Source: Maniola hyperantus
Lineage: Eukaryota; Arthropoda; Insecta; Lepidoptera; Nymphalidae
Length of the DNA stretch: 64,000 bases
Direction of reading: 5' to 3'
NCBI RefSeq assembly: GCF_902806685.2
Contig: NC_048539.1
Coordinates: 6,150,501 to 6,214,500 of the forward strand
The notes under the pieces: generated by a model
Told to the model about the DNA's origin: nothing
Seen by the model: only the letters and a program-made list of their open reading frames with translations
The model's database searches: none
Position numbers and translations under genes: made by a program
Shown: one piece after another, positions 23,456 through 34,744 of the stretch
Numbering within the stretch: position 1 is the stretch's first letter
Layout of the letters: each line of letters opens with the position of its first letter

Positions 23456-24805
23456 ACGTCGAGGAATAAATTGGGCGTAAAGACAGTTTTTGTACTGAAA
23501 ACTAGCCAAAATATCAAATTTATTCTCGGATGAGACTTATTTTACGTGGGTGCAATGGGCCCTAAGTTATCACAGCTTTTTTTCTTGAATAAAAATCATA
23601 ACATACTTGTTTAATATTTACAAACTGATGTGTGGGAAAGTTGCTGTCTCAGGATCAAACTCCACACGTTACAATTTTGATCCTACGCCTTGAGCCATAG
23701 CTTTTTTTGGCAAGGGGTAAGCGGCGTGAATGCGCATAACTAAATAGTGTCTACATCCTACAAAACGAAAGTCCTTTGTTTTTGCGAATATTAATTAAAT
23801 AACAGGTAGGCTGTAGCCTGTGCCTTTTGTAGTTTAGTTTATTTCCTGAATTTTCGAGATTTTTACAAGACTGGATGTTGTTTATTTAGGTAAGAGAGCT
23901 ACGTATTATATTGTCTAAAAGGCACTTTTTTATCTTTTAGCTAGATCGAGACTGAAGCAGCAAAAGAGTCCCAAATTTTTCTCTTTTATTAAGTACCTAC
24001 CTAGCTAGGTTCTTTAAAAAATAATATTCAACATAATAAGAAATCTTAATATATATAGCCAACATGCCTCAGTATAAAAGATCAAATATAAAGCTACGAA
24101 ACAAAAAGTTAATGAATAATTTCTTGGTAATCCAATTCCAAAACAAGATCGTAAACTTAAATACTCTCTGTATTGTATGAGAATTTGGGCAGTGAGTAAT
24201 TGCAGCGTATAATTCCAAAATTAATGGAAATAATAAAGTTTAAAGCCATTAACGAGATTTACAGGCATGGTGTGGAGAACTTTGCGAAATTGGTGATTAG
24301 TCCCTAATTTATGGGGACCGCTTTAAGGTCACATTTGGCAATTGAAAGACCCGCTTGAGATTGAAAGCCGCCAAAACCGCAAAACATAGTAGCATCAGGT
24401 GTGCCTTAAAAATGATAAGCAATTCTTCCGTGTGCCCGAAACTGCTGACGTCTCGCATTTGCAGTATTGAAAAATGCGTTGCTTGCACCTTTCGCGTGTC
24501 GACTCGTGGTAATGGGTTAATTAAGTTTTTTGCCTTTTTAATAATAAAGTTAAGGCATAACCATGGCATAACAAACATGTTTTTAAACTTACTAACAGCA
24601 TAGTAATTAGTACTTATTAGATTTCAGCAAATAATTTTCTAATGATTTTCGCCTACTATCGTTTTGTTTACTTATTGTAAATAGAAAGCTCGTTTTCTTC
24701 TCGGAAACCAGCGAGCTTTAATATCAAAAAAGCAACACTGTTATGGAATAGAAAACAAAACATAAGGCGTCAATGAACCGATTGTTTACATCGGGAAACT
24801 TTAGT
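23456..24805. other. AT-rich DNA, nothing recognised
   Basis: Short ORFs of 82 and 89 aa overlap on opposite strands at 24309-24603 and have no family features. No repeat was identified with confidence. Confidence 0.4.
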
Positions 24806-25232
24806 TTTTAGGGTTCCATACCTCAAAAGGAAAAAACGAACCGAGCGACGACGTGACGAACGACATCGAAGTGATAGTATAAGGATAGGATCACTTCGGT
24901 GTCTGTCTGTCTGTCCGTCTATTCATCTGTCCGTCTGACTGTCGTGTGTTTCAAGAAAACCTATGGGGTACTTACCCTAGACCTAGAATCATGAAATTTG
25001 GCAGGAAGCTTGTGTCTTGTAGCACAAGTAAAGGAATAAATCCGAAAACCGTGGATTTGTGGTAACATCACAAAAAAATTAAAACAAATAATACCTAATT
25101 AGTATTTTCAATTTTCAATTTTTATTTATTTTTAAGCATAACAGTTTTTGATTTATCGTGCAAAATGTCGAAAAAAAATTCCGAGTACGGAACCCTCGGT
25201 GCGTGATTCTGACTCGCACTTGGCCGGTTTTT
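24806..25232 (-). repeat. Family C interspersed element, full-length reversed copy
   Basis: It starts 'tttagggttccatacctcaa', followed by (gtct)n, 'ggggtacttaccctagacct', 'agaatcatgaaatttggcag' and 'ttatcgtgcaaaatgtcgaa'. It ends 'gactcgcacttggccggttt'. At about 427 bp it has the same layout as the pair at 44455-45374, in opposite orientation. Confidence 0.78.
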
Positions 25233-26832
25233 GCAATTCCTGGAACCCGATAGTTTTGATGTTTGAGCAGGTTTTGTAATTTGTTATGAATTAAGGTCGA
25301 CTTGCACCCACACCGTTTGGTACAAGTCCGTAGCCGACTGCAAACAGCAGCAGCAGGCTACGTGTCTCCGTAACACTTCTGATTTCTAATTTCTTTACCA
25401 GAAGATTTTCCAGGACAAAAAGTAACCTATCCCGTAATAATATAGTAGTAGCCCGTCCCCGTGATGCAAGATATCTCAGTACCGAATTTCGTAAAAACAT
25501 TTAAACGCACGATTCTTTAAAAATCCCATAGTATCACCACGATTTAAGAATGCAATTCCTTACAGCATTCAGGCTGAGGAGTTGGATCCTTGAGTTGAAA
25601 AAGACTTTACTTGGTAGGTAGCTACTACCTACCTCCAATATAATCGCACTGCGACATAGGTAATCGCGTTGCACGCACGGACTGCCGCGGCCGTCGCCAT
25701 TATTTTAATTTCGTGATATATCCTAAGATATTAATCTAAATGAAATGATAAAAAGAGCAATTTTGGTCTAAATTAAACACTTGAGATAACGATCAATTTT
25801 ATTTTCATAAGGATTACTTAATACTATGATAGTAAAAACACCTCCGAAAGAAAAGCTTTGTTTTAGACCACATTTCAAAACCATAAAAATGGTTATTGTG
25901 AGCCTACCGTAAAAGATAGATATATGCTATCACAGACTTTTTTAGAGCTGTTTAAGAGGAACAATTCCACCGAACATTGTTTTCGTGTACTAACTTTAAC
26001 TATTAAAGGCAGCGCACGCCACGGAAGCTCACAGATGAGACGACTTTTTCACTTTATTGTAATTTTCGAAGGGATCTCTAATTTTTTTGAAAATAAAATA
26101 TAGCCTATGTCTCTCACGAATAACGTAGCTTTCTACTGGTGAAAGAATTTTTAAAATCGGTTGGTAGTTCCAAAGATTACCCCCTGCAAACAAACTTAAC
26201 GACATCACCTCTTTATATAATAGTATATTAGTATTGAAGTATAGATAACTAAACCAGATTAAGCAGTTTGGTGCAAGTGGGCCTGTCTTTGCGTCGTAAT
26301 CCTCATTGCTGAGGGTCATGACCTTTTCAATTTATCAGATAGCTGTGGGGGGTTATAGTAAGGCAATGATGTGTTGGAGGTGACAGGTAAGGATCATATT
26401 TTCGACTAAGACATGTTTAAGTTAGGAATGAGGGATACGATTGCTAAACATTTTATTTTTCTAATTAATCTATATTGGTATATTTATAGTTTACTAGTAG
26501 TAGTTCTACTGGTATGAACCTAATACTATTTATATTATACGTGTAGTAAATAAAGTTCGTTGGCTCCACTTAATGTAGAGACAAAAAGTCACATTTTTAA
26601 CAACCCTCAAACTTTTTCCAACTTTTGCTGTTTTTCAAACTAAAATATATTCGGGTCATTGCGTTGGTACTTGGTTTCAACCCGTATGACTTTGCCGAAA
26701 CGTCGGCAAAATTGTGCTATAAACATTCCAAAAGCTTTTATACAAACTTTTGACGGATAATGCGCGGTGAACTTTAGCTGATGATCGCACATTAAGAGGA
26801 ATTTGGTTCGTAGTTCGCTCCATACAAATATA
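25233..26832. other. AT-rich DNA with short-element fragments
   Basis: 'gattttccaggacaaaaagt' plus 'aacctat' near 25405 and 'aaataaaatatagcctatgt' near 26090 are diverged family B-type fragments; the latter runs to about 26225. No gene is supported. Confidence 0.45.
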
Positions 26833-26960
26833 GTTTACCACCTAGTAGCCTCCCACCAGACCAGACCAGAGACAATTTAGAAATTATAAATTCCCAAACT
26901 GAACCCGGGACCTCCTATTTATAAGACCACAGTGCTCACCGCTGCGCCAGGGAGGTCGCC
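26833..26960 (-). repeat. tRNA-derived SINE, third family, head part
   Basis: On the minus strand the head reads 'ctggcgcagcggtgagcact' then 'gtggtc', with B-box-like 'ggtcccgggttcagtt' and body 'aatttctaaattgtctctgg' / 'tctggtctggtgggaggct'. It ends early, at about 26833. Longer relatives are at 56757-57258 and 31398-31600, both in the same orientation. Confidence 0.75.
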
Positions 26961-26965
26961 AGATA

Positions 26966-26996
26966 AGAAATTTGACGAATGCTTCGTCAAATTTCT
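26966..26996. repeat. Perfect 14-bp inverted repeat, 3-nt loop
   Basis: 'agaaatttgacgaa' and 'ttcgtcaaatttct' flank 'tgc', six bases past the SINE head. It may be a snap-back duplication at an insertion edge. Confidence 0.75.
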
Positions 26997-28211
26997 GTAA
27001 TGTTAAAAATGGCTGTAATGTGCGACCCGCATTAATATAAGTTAGTAGAGTAGTGCATCTAGGAACATATTCTTGTCTGCCGGCTGTCCGCATCGATCGT
27101 ACCGAGCCCCTATCAATTACGTCATGGTCTGTACGGCGATAAATCAAGATCAATGGCGCTCGCGCTGGGGTGGCACGCATAACAAGATGGTCTTCATTTA
27201 TTTACTTATCTGAGCTTTTATACTGTTCGCTGGTATCTATACCTACATCTATTTGTGAACGATCGTTTGCTTTACAAGCAAAAGATCGTTTGCTTTATAT
27301 ACATATAAAATATTTTTTATTCAATTAAACTTTTACAAGTACTTTTGAATCGTCAAATGCATCTAACACTGGTTCGGAATGCCTTTTCCTACCGAGAAGA
27401 ACCAGCAAGATATTCCCACTTCTTTACGCCCGTTGGGCTATTTTAGGGTGGCTAAAAATTTCAAGGTCTGCTATTTTAGTAGCTTTTAAAACTATGTAGT
27501 TCATTAATGCAACCTGTTAAGGTTCAATTTTTAAGGGACGTATTAAGGGTGATTCATCGTTTTAAGTTTTCACATCTGTTGGCAGTCGTCACTGGGCACT
27601 GACTGCCAACTTTTTTAATCAATTTTTCAAGTACCTACTCATGAGAGTACTCATATCATCACACGAACTTTTCACGGCCTCAATTTTTGTTCTTTCAAAA
27701 CTCTTTTACAATAATTTTAATTTGTCATCTTAATTTCCAGGAAATTTAAGCTTTTTTCTGAATTCCAGTAAAATCCAAATCAATTGTCATTGAATTTGCA
27801 GAGAAAAGAGCAGTTTATTACAGTAAAGAACTTCTTGGTTCACTGATAAATTGCTACAAAATTCTACATTTATTGGCTAGAGCAACAAAATATCATAAAA
27901 ATTGCCTCGTAAATATTTATATCTACTACTACATATTATGTACTTTCTCTTACGAGCTCAGTACGGTCATTCCGACAGGAACCCTAATAATTTTTGCCTG
28001 TAAATACAATATTCATAACTTCTGGTGTCTATATATGCATACACATTTTTATTGGAGAAAGATACTGAAATAACGATCAAATTCTTTGGAAATTATATGA
28101 TGGAATAAAGCCAGGCAATGTTTCAGACTCAAATGTTGTTGTAGATCGATCTGTGTCTTTAATATTGGTTGCAATATTATTAAATATTTATTGTATGTTT
28201 GCTTGTTTCAG
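26997..28211. other. Sequence upstream of the Sulf1 start, with repeat fragments
   Basis: 'gcatctaacactggttcgga' / 'accgagaagaaccagcaaga' near 27357-27415 is a fragment of a repeat common in moths. A small direct repeat of 'gatcgtttgcttta' lies near 27260-27300. No TATA or initiator element can be assigned. If the acceptor at 28210-28211 is real, this stretch is intron and the promoter lies further left. Confidence 0.45.
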
Positions 28212-28218
28212 GTAAACC

Positions 28219-28278
28219 ATGATGGCTAATGGAATGGGGGAGAGTTTTTTGTGGGTGATACAAATGCTGAAAACATGA
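28219..28278 (+). CDS. Upstream ORF 1 in the Sulf1 leader (19 codons)
   Basis: An ATGATG start at 28219 runs to TGA at 28276-28278, lying 92 bp before the Sulf1 ATG. If this leader is transcribed, ribosomes scanning from the cap would meet it first and it could lower Sulf1 translation. It has no recognised peptide family, so function is inference from position only. Confidence 0.3.
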   Translation: MMANGMGESFLWVIQMLKT

Positions 28279-28310
28279 AAGTCTACGATGAAATGTTAGA
28301 AGAAGCATAA
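28275..28310 (+). CDS. Upstream ORF 2 in the Sulf1 leader (11 codons)
   Basis: It starts at the ATG of 'acATGAaag', overlapping the stop of upstream ORF 1 by four bases (ATGA), and ends at TAA 28308-28310. The ATGA overlap is a classic termination-reinitiation arrangement, but in an animal leader this may be chance. Confidence 0.25.
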   Translation: MKVYDEMLEEA

Positions 28311-28369
28311 GCACTAACACACTTCATAGAAGTTTTATATTTGTGATACAATTCAAATACTAGTTTAAA

Positions 28370-29040
28370 ATGAATTTTAAAATTATATCCTTACTTTTAA
28401 CGTGGAATTTACTCCTTATAACCGCCAAAAGAGACTCTTTGGAAGACGACGATTCCCGAGCTAGAGAATTGAGAAACAAAGAAAACAACCGAAATCGTAC
28501 AACTTTTAATGGAACTTTGACTGATTTACCTGAAAAGAGATATTTGAGACACAGGAATAGTTCGAGATACCGCGGTGACCGTCGACGATTTTGGGAAAGG
28601 GAACACGAAGTACGGCGGGATAGGAGAAGAGGTTCCGAACATTCCACAGACGAATACATGTCTAATCGAACTGATCCATACCACAAGAGGGATGAAAAAT
28701 CTCGCAAAACTGACAAGCATTTGAACAAAAGTAATACTGATAAAGTAACAGATAGAAGGAAAACTGTGAGTCAAAATAAAACACCCGATAGAGCATCGTC
28801 GGTTAGAGAGAATACTACTAGATTCAAACCCAAGACAACTAATAAATGGCAATCAGGCGGATTTATTCCATACCCTCAACCAAGAGAGAAGAAGCCTAAT
28901 ATAATTCTGATATTAACGGATGATCAAGATGTGGAGCTGGGTAGTTTGAACTTTATGCCACGTACAATGAAAGCTATAAGAAGTGCTGGAGCGGAGTTTC
29001 GTCATGCCTACACGACTACACCAATGTGCTGTCCATCAAG
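28370..29040 (+). CDS. Sulf1: Sulf1 extracellular heparan sulfate 6-O-endosulfatase, first coding exon
   Basis: Encodes residues 1-223 plus two bases of codon 224. Residues 1-19 form a signal peptide (hydrophobic 'IISLLLTWNLLLITA'). Residues 20-172 are very rich in Arg, Lys, Asp and Glu and carry seven N-x-S/T sequons (N42, N47, N63, N99, N119, N136, N148). The sulfatase core begins at 'KPNIILILTDDQDVELG', with metal ligands D184/D185. The exon ends in 'TPMCCPSR', where C220 is the cysteine expected to be converted to formylglycine. SULF enzymes remove 6-O-sulfate from heparan sulfate on the cell surface and in the matrix, tuning growth-factor signals such as Wnt, FGF and Hedgehog. The donor is AG|gtatga at 29041. 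The segment before the core is much longer than in the human enzymes. Confidence 0.93.
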
Positions 29041-29623
29041 GTATGAATATTTTTCATCTTCAATCGCTAGAAACATTAAATTAACATTCTTAATTGCAAG
29101 CAACTTCATACAAGTATAATGCGAGTATGATTATAGGGGTTAGCCACGATAAAGGAGAATAGGTCGTTCGTTCCGGTTTATCAATAGAGGATACGAGCAA
29201 CTAGATAATGTGGTCCGTCTTAATTTGATGTCCAGACCAGACCACACGTCCTTTCGATACGTCTATAAAATTATTTACCATGTGTTTGATTTTTAATTTA
29301 AAAAAATGTGTCTGACAGACTGAAAAGCGAATTTTGGCTATCCAAAGCTTGCTTTTTAGTTTGTCTCCAGCTTTCTGGGTTACAATGAAAGAAGATAAGT
29401 ATTTTGCTTTTTGTTTCCAAGCAAGTCTATTCAAAGGTGGTGTAAACTTAAATCTAAAAGAAAAACATTAAATTATAAATAAAATAAATTAAATTAAATC
29501 TAAAACCTCATCGAGACCACCGCAGCGAGGCATTGTACCCAAGATGCTGGCAGCATTACCTCTTTGGATGGCAAGGTGAAGTTGAAATTGGATTTGTATG
29601 TTATGTTTTCCATTTTTTCACAG
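29041..29623 (+). other. Sulf1 intron 1 (583 bp)
   Basis: Donor 'gtatga' and acceptor 'ttttttcacag', splitting an Arg codon (AG|G). It contains a retrotransposon tail at 29485-29575 close to the acceptor. Apart from that no element is recognised. Confidence 0.9.
29485..29575 (-). pseudogene. C-terminal tail of the endonuclease-bearing retrotransposon family, copy 3
   Basis: The minus strand reads 'LAIQRGNAASILGTMPRCGG', then 'LDEVLDL', and ends in an A/T-rich tail towards 29460. It matches the last ~27 residues of copies at 20790-21179 and 22146-22310. The 5' end is truncated near 29575, only about 47 bp before the Sulf1 exon 2 acceptor, so the branch-point region must lie in or right beside the insertion. 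Confidence 0.65.
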
Positions 29624-29763
29624 GAGCTCTCTACTGACCGGTGTTTACGTCCACAATCACAACGTGTACACCAACAATGACAACTGTTCGTCACCAATGT
29701 GGCAAGCAAAGCACGAGTCGAACACCTTTGCTACCTATTTGTCCAACGCTGGATATCGTACTG
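29624..29763 (+). CDS. Sulf1: Sulf1, second coding exon
   Basis: Completes R224 and encodes up to T270 plus one base. It follows the active-site motif with 'SSLLTGVYVHNHNVYTNN' and 'NCSSPMWQAKHESNTFATYL', a block strongly conserved in SULF1/SULF2 enzymes. The acceptor is 'ttttttcacag|GAGC' and the donor 'ACTG|gtaagt'. The join to exon 1 restores the C-x-P-S-R-S-S-x-L-T-G sulfatase signature across the splice, which confirms both borders. Confidence 0.95.
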
Positions 29764-30334
29764 GTAAGTAATACAAAGAAATAAGATTTTTCACATTTGA
29801 AAATGGCGTCATACAGCCACCATATTTTCTAACAATAATTTATAGCTGTGTCTCTTGACTCTGCTTGCCGTCACTCAGCGCGCTCAGTCTGCTCTGGCTC
29901 TAAAGTTCCGTCGTATATTCTTTCTGTTCAAACCTTTAGACCACCATAATTTTTTTTTGATAAACTAATAAATATAAAAATCTTGATTGGTTTAGAAAAG
30001 TAGATCAAGAGATCGTTACCACAAACAAACCTGCTCGCTATACAAAAAATAAAACTACATTATTAACGTCAATAAAAATGTATGAAACATTAATAAGATC
30101 CGCTACAATATTTTTTCCCATAGTAATAAAGCGGCTAATCGGTTTATCGGAATGAAATTTAATAGTTGCAATTACATACAAGCTGTCAAGTAGGTATTTA
30201 CAAGCTTAATAGTACATTAATATTGATGTCGATAATGAGTAGAGTTTATGATTCGCGATATTACTTAATCCGAACAAGCTTATGGAATAATGAAGAAAGT
30301 TAAATGAACTAGGTGGTTGCTTTATTACTATACC

Positions 30335-30526
30335 TACATATTATAAATTCGAAAGTGTGTTCGTTTGTTGGTTTGTCCTTCAATCAAGTCGCCACGAAGC
30401 AACGCAACGGATCGACATAATTTTTTGGATGGGTAGGTAGTGATATAGGCTACTTTTTATTCCGGAAAATCATAGAATTTTTAAAAACCTAAGTCAACGC
30501 GAACGAAGCCGTGAGCATCAGCTAGT
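30335..30526 (-). repeat. Family B short element
   Basis: 'acatattataaattcgaaag' to 'gaacgaagccgtgagcatca' plus 'gctagtc' has the reversed family B layout. Its (GTCT)n region has decayed to 'gttcgtttgttggtttgtcc'. About 340 bp separates it from another copy of the same orientation. Confidence 0.72.
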
Positions 30527-30861
30527 CTGGTATAAAATAGGTCTTAATTAGTTTGGATTGTCTATGAATTACAATGTTTATAATATTTTGGGTCAGATAT
30601 ATATCTTAGCCATTGTAGTTATATTTTAAAATTTTAAATTAATTTATAGTTAGTAATAAATTAATCTGAAATAAAAAAAATCTTACTGAGTATTTGTTGG
30701 AAAATTTCTGAACATCTTAATGAGCATAATATTTATATTGAATCAGGTGTTTCAACATGTAATTTGATACGATGAAAACTAAACCTTCGATCTCACAAAA
30801 ATACAAGAGTCAACATAACTAATAGCGTTTGCCAGCTCTTAAGCTTATTCATATTAATAGT

Positions 30862-31030
30862 GTGTATGTATATCTGTAAATCTGTTACTTTTTCACGGTC
30901 CATTTCGGACTTACCTGATTTTCTGATTTTAACGAAAGGTTGAGAGAGATATTTTTATCCCGGAAAATCAAAGAGTTCCTACGGGATTTAAAAAAATCTT
31001 ATTCCACGCGGACGCGGACATCATCTAGTA
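30862..31030 (-). repeat. Family B short element, diverged
   Basis: 'tttttatcccggaaaatcaa', 'agagttcctacgggattt' and 'ccacgcggacgcggacatca' plus 'tctagta' are family B features. The microsatellite portion is degenerate. Confidence 0.65.
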
Positions 31031-31397
31031 ACTCTATAAGATTTAATTGAGAAAAAGAGTTATTGTAAACAATAGCCACAATATATAGACACGTGATACT
31101 TACAACACCTGAGAATTCAAGGTGCTCATTTCTGCACTAGTTTTATTTCTTGCTCGTCACGCTTGTGCAAAATAAAAATAGCAGTGTACACACCGGGCAA
31201 TCCGGCGCGCGGCATCCTCAATGTTTTACTAGCGAAGCACGGCTCGCGCTTTCATTCAGCACCGAGGCTGACCATGCATGATAGACTGGCCTCTGACTGA
31301 GCCGTTTAAAACCGATCAGTCTATGTCAAACAAGCAGTTCACTACTCGCATAGAGGCATCTTTAAGCACAGACATTTTTTTTTATTAATTCTATGAC

Positions 31398-31600
31398 AAG
31401 TTATCCTTGACTGCGATCTCACCTCGTGGTAAAAGAGAATGCAGTCTAAGATGGAAGTGGGCTAACTTGGAATGGGTATAATACTTTTACATACCCCTTT
31501 CTGGAGTACCAGAATGCTAAACCGCTTTGCAGGTAGTATGGTAACTAGAATTTTCCATCAAATCAGGTCAGAGAAAATTTAGAAATATCTCTTACCAGAC
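31398..31600 (-). repeat. tRNA-derived SINE, third family, body without head
   Basis: It begins 'ttatccttgactgcgatctc', then 'gcagtctaagatggaagtgg', 'gctaacttgg' and 'acataccccttt', and later 'aggtcagagaaaatttagaa'. The order matches the copy at 56757-57258. The tRNA-like head is not preserved. Confidence 0.65.
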
Positions 31601-32199
31601 TCGTCAGATCGTCAATTAACCAAAAACACAGGTTCAGCCCCAATGTACCTAGGCTCTTCAGAGGTAGCTGACGTGCGGGTGAACAATTTAAAAGCACAGC
31701 AACTCCGAACGAGCATTAGACTCGCAAAGATACCGCCTGAGCCTCGAAGATGCACTTGATGTGGGCACGACTAAAATCAATAAGACAATTATTTTATGTG
31801 CACCTGCCAATACAGTATCTAACTGCAATGTGATTAACATGATTTTGTTTCCTAGCTGAATTTATTCACAGGCACATACGAGTATGAGAAGCTAATTTGC
31901 ATATTCAGATAAATTACTCAAATAAAAACGAAACTGACATTTCCGCATGTACAGCGGTGCCTTTTGTTGAAAAGTTAGCGAGCTATTAATTAAACAATAT
32001 GTAAATATAAATATTTTGCGGTTTTGTACAAGTTTAGCTAGAAAATTTCTATTCAATGTGTGTCTTATTTCTTTAGCTAACGAGTTTTAAGCGAGAATTT
32101 TTCAGTCACTTGTTTCAACAATAAATTGAAAAAATCAAAATCGCAGCTGCTAATTTAACTTGTATTTAAAAGTTTATCTTTGAACTTTATTAGGTAAGT

Positions 32200-32430
32200 A
32201 ACTAGCTGATGACCGCGACTTCATTTTTTGATTGTCTGGAATAAAAAGTAAAATTTCATGGGTTTTAATTGTTGCGCGGAACCCAATTTTTTTTCTGAGA
32301 TAAAAGTAGCCTTAGTTACTCTTAATAAACTCAGTTATCTGTCAAAGCCCTGTCAGATTTGGTCCAGCCGTTTCGGAGATTAACCGGAATAGACAGACAG
32401 ACAAAATTTTTAATATTTTTTTTATAATAT
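32200..32430 (+). repeat. Family B short element with (GACA)n
   Basis: It starts 'actagctgatgaccgcgact', passes 'ataaaagtagccttagttac', 'gtcagatttggtccagccgt', 'ttcggagattaacc' and '(agac)n', and ends A/T-rich near 32430. The remaining DNA to 34744 has only a fragment at 32817 ('ctagctgacccgcctcggat') and no gene. Confidence 0.65.
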
Positions 32431-34744
32431 TTTTTTTTGTTATCCTACCATATCTTCTTTCATAGGCATTTAGTAAAAAGCTGTTTTGACATTACAAACA
32501 GACACTTCAATTTTATTTATTTGTACCTATAGAACTTGCAACATCAAGATTCAAGGTCCGTGGCCGTACCGTGTTTGCCAGTTGAGGAGCGTTGAACGTT
32601 CATCCGACAAATACCTACGGGTTTAATGATGCCATAAGTTCAGGAATGCCGGCTGATTTACTACTTTCATATCAGCTTTACTGACGACCGCGTGTCTTGA
32701 ATGGTTTAGATAGAACATACCTACCTTTGCTACTTCTACTACCTGTTCTTAAAAAAAGTATTATTAAATATATCAATTAGGTATACAGAAATCAGATTAA
32801 TTGTCGTCATTGTAAACTAGCTGACCCGCCTCGGATTTGCTCAAGTGGAATTTTTGAAAATCGACTGGGCGTTGATGTGTTAGTCAGGACAACAATTTTT
32901 TTAAATACCTACTTATAGGTAGATAAAAAAGGCATTCATTGTTAAAATCAGCGTTCATACAAACAATATGATTTGCTAAATTAGTAAACACTACAATAAG
33001 TACTATGTAATTCTATGAAAACTACTTACCTACAAATTAAAAACATAAATCAAAATAACCATCCATAAAGGGTTTCTTAGGATATCACTACAGCAATAAT
33101 TATTGCCATTAACTCAATTACTTGTCTGTGCAAATTAGGTGCCTATGTGTGAATATTTATAGACTTTGCAGCGTTGTGCAAATCTATAGAATTCCACTCG
33201 AATGACTACGTCAAGGTCCAGGGATATATAAGACAGAAAGGACAGAATGGCAAAACAGCTACAAACTTAGTAAGATATTTCCTCTAGCAATATTGTCGGC
33301 TATAACGCAACAACAAGTAATTTGGATAGCGTTGACGCAACGTCATTAAGCTTTATTATACACTATTTTAAGCTTGCTCGTAAAGCTTGAATCTGTTCAA
33401 TTAGGATAGGATAGGACCAAGTTTAGATTTAAAGAGCTTATTTTCTCAAAAAAGAAAAAAGTTACATAACAAACGGTACCGGTACTCCGGAAACGGAGAA
33501 GATGTACGGTGACATTATGAAAGTCAAAGTGCTTAAGTTAAGTGCAGTGCTTTTTTTTGTTTATCTTTAAACTTTGGTTGGTATAGAAATGTTCCCAATA
33601 GCCACTATACCTTTTAGACTAAATATCTTTGCTTTCTGTATAAAACATTTATATGTTTTACCGAGAATTATTAATATGCCCCATCCTCGATTGTCCGGTA
33701 CTTAGTTATCTTATCTTTCCGCAGCACAAAGGCATATAAGTCAATACCAATGGCAGAGCCGACAGTGCGACAGGAGTAATAATTGTATAAACGACATGCA
33801 AGATTTGTTCTAAATATTGTATCATAGGTCGGGGCGTGGGCGCACGTGGGTCGCCGGACGTTGGCTATTTCGACGCATCATATTCGCGGTTGCCAGCGCT
33901 CTTGCTTTCTTGGGACAAGAAATGACCTTTTCAAGAACTCTGACGGTCATATTCTTAAAGTTACCTACTAGGTTCTAGAGTTAGATGTGGTATACGTAGT
34001 TGAAATAACTAAATCAAAGTATCGCGAAACTGTGAAGACTGCGCGCACAGAAAGGGTATATATATACTGTACACGCGACTTATACCGTTGCCGCAATTTA
34101 TGGGATTGCCTTTGATAAAAGTGTAGTGTCGCATTTCGAAACATCAGATTCGTGGTTGCAAACAGTCTTGCTTTCTTAGAATAAGAAAAGGTGGACACGA
34201 TCTCTATCCTCCTTCGATGTCAACATTGATGATACAGACATGCCTCAGAAAATATTAGCAAAAGACAGACCGTCTCTTAACCTTAGCGTCATACTCTTTG
34301 GCTATGGCTGTCTTCCTGGTATGAGGCGTAAACCTCTTCAACTTCTGAACAAACTTTTGGTTTTACATTTAACTCAGATTTTCATTATCACCTATTTGTT
34401 TATTTAAGCAATTGTGAATTAAAAATGTATATCATCACGGGCAAAGGGTAGGAGTAATATTGCATTATAGTCGAGATCAAGTGCATGTAATATGCATATC
34501 AATTAGATGACTGAGAAAAACAAATGGTTGAACAAATTTTCATCAAACATACCTAAGAACTCTCTTGATTAAACAGGTTTTAACTATAGAAGAGAGCGTA
34601 TTCAAATTGGTTCCTTCGTCTGAGCGCTATAATTCCACAGACAGACACGAAAGAAACACACGTTAAACTTATCAAACACCCTTCGGTTCGCGTAGGGGGC
34701 CTAAAATCACCTTTGTTTTGTATCCTAATTTGTTGGTCTGGCTG
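32431..34744. other. AT-rich intronic DNA, nothing firmly recognised
   Basis: Two loosely similar stretches of about 55 bp, near 33871 and 34137 ('..cttgctttcttgggacaaga' and '..cttgctttcttagaataaga'), may be an old duplication. No coding signal is supported. Confidence 0.4.

Larger units (their letters stand above)
28212..28369 (+). promoter_or_regulatory. Sulf1: Probable 5'UTR segment of Sulf1
   Basis: A pyrimidine-rich 'gtttgcttgtttcag' ends at 28211, a plausible 3' splice site. The 158 bp that follow lead directly to the Sulf1 ATG. They contain two short upstream ORFs. The base after the AG starts 'gtaaac', so the same spot also looks like a 5' splice site; transcript data would decide between a UTR exon border, a donor, or a recursive splice point. 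Confidence 0.4.

Noticed and set aside
33043..33058. 'acataaatcaaaataa' shared with the sequence after the LINE poly(A)
   Set aside because: A/T-rich match far from the LINE 5' end; not a credible target-site duplication.
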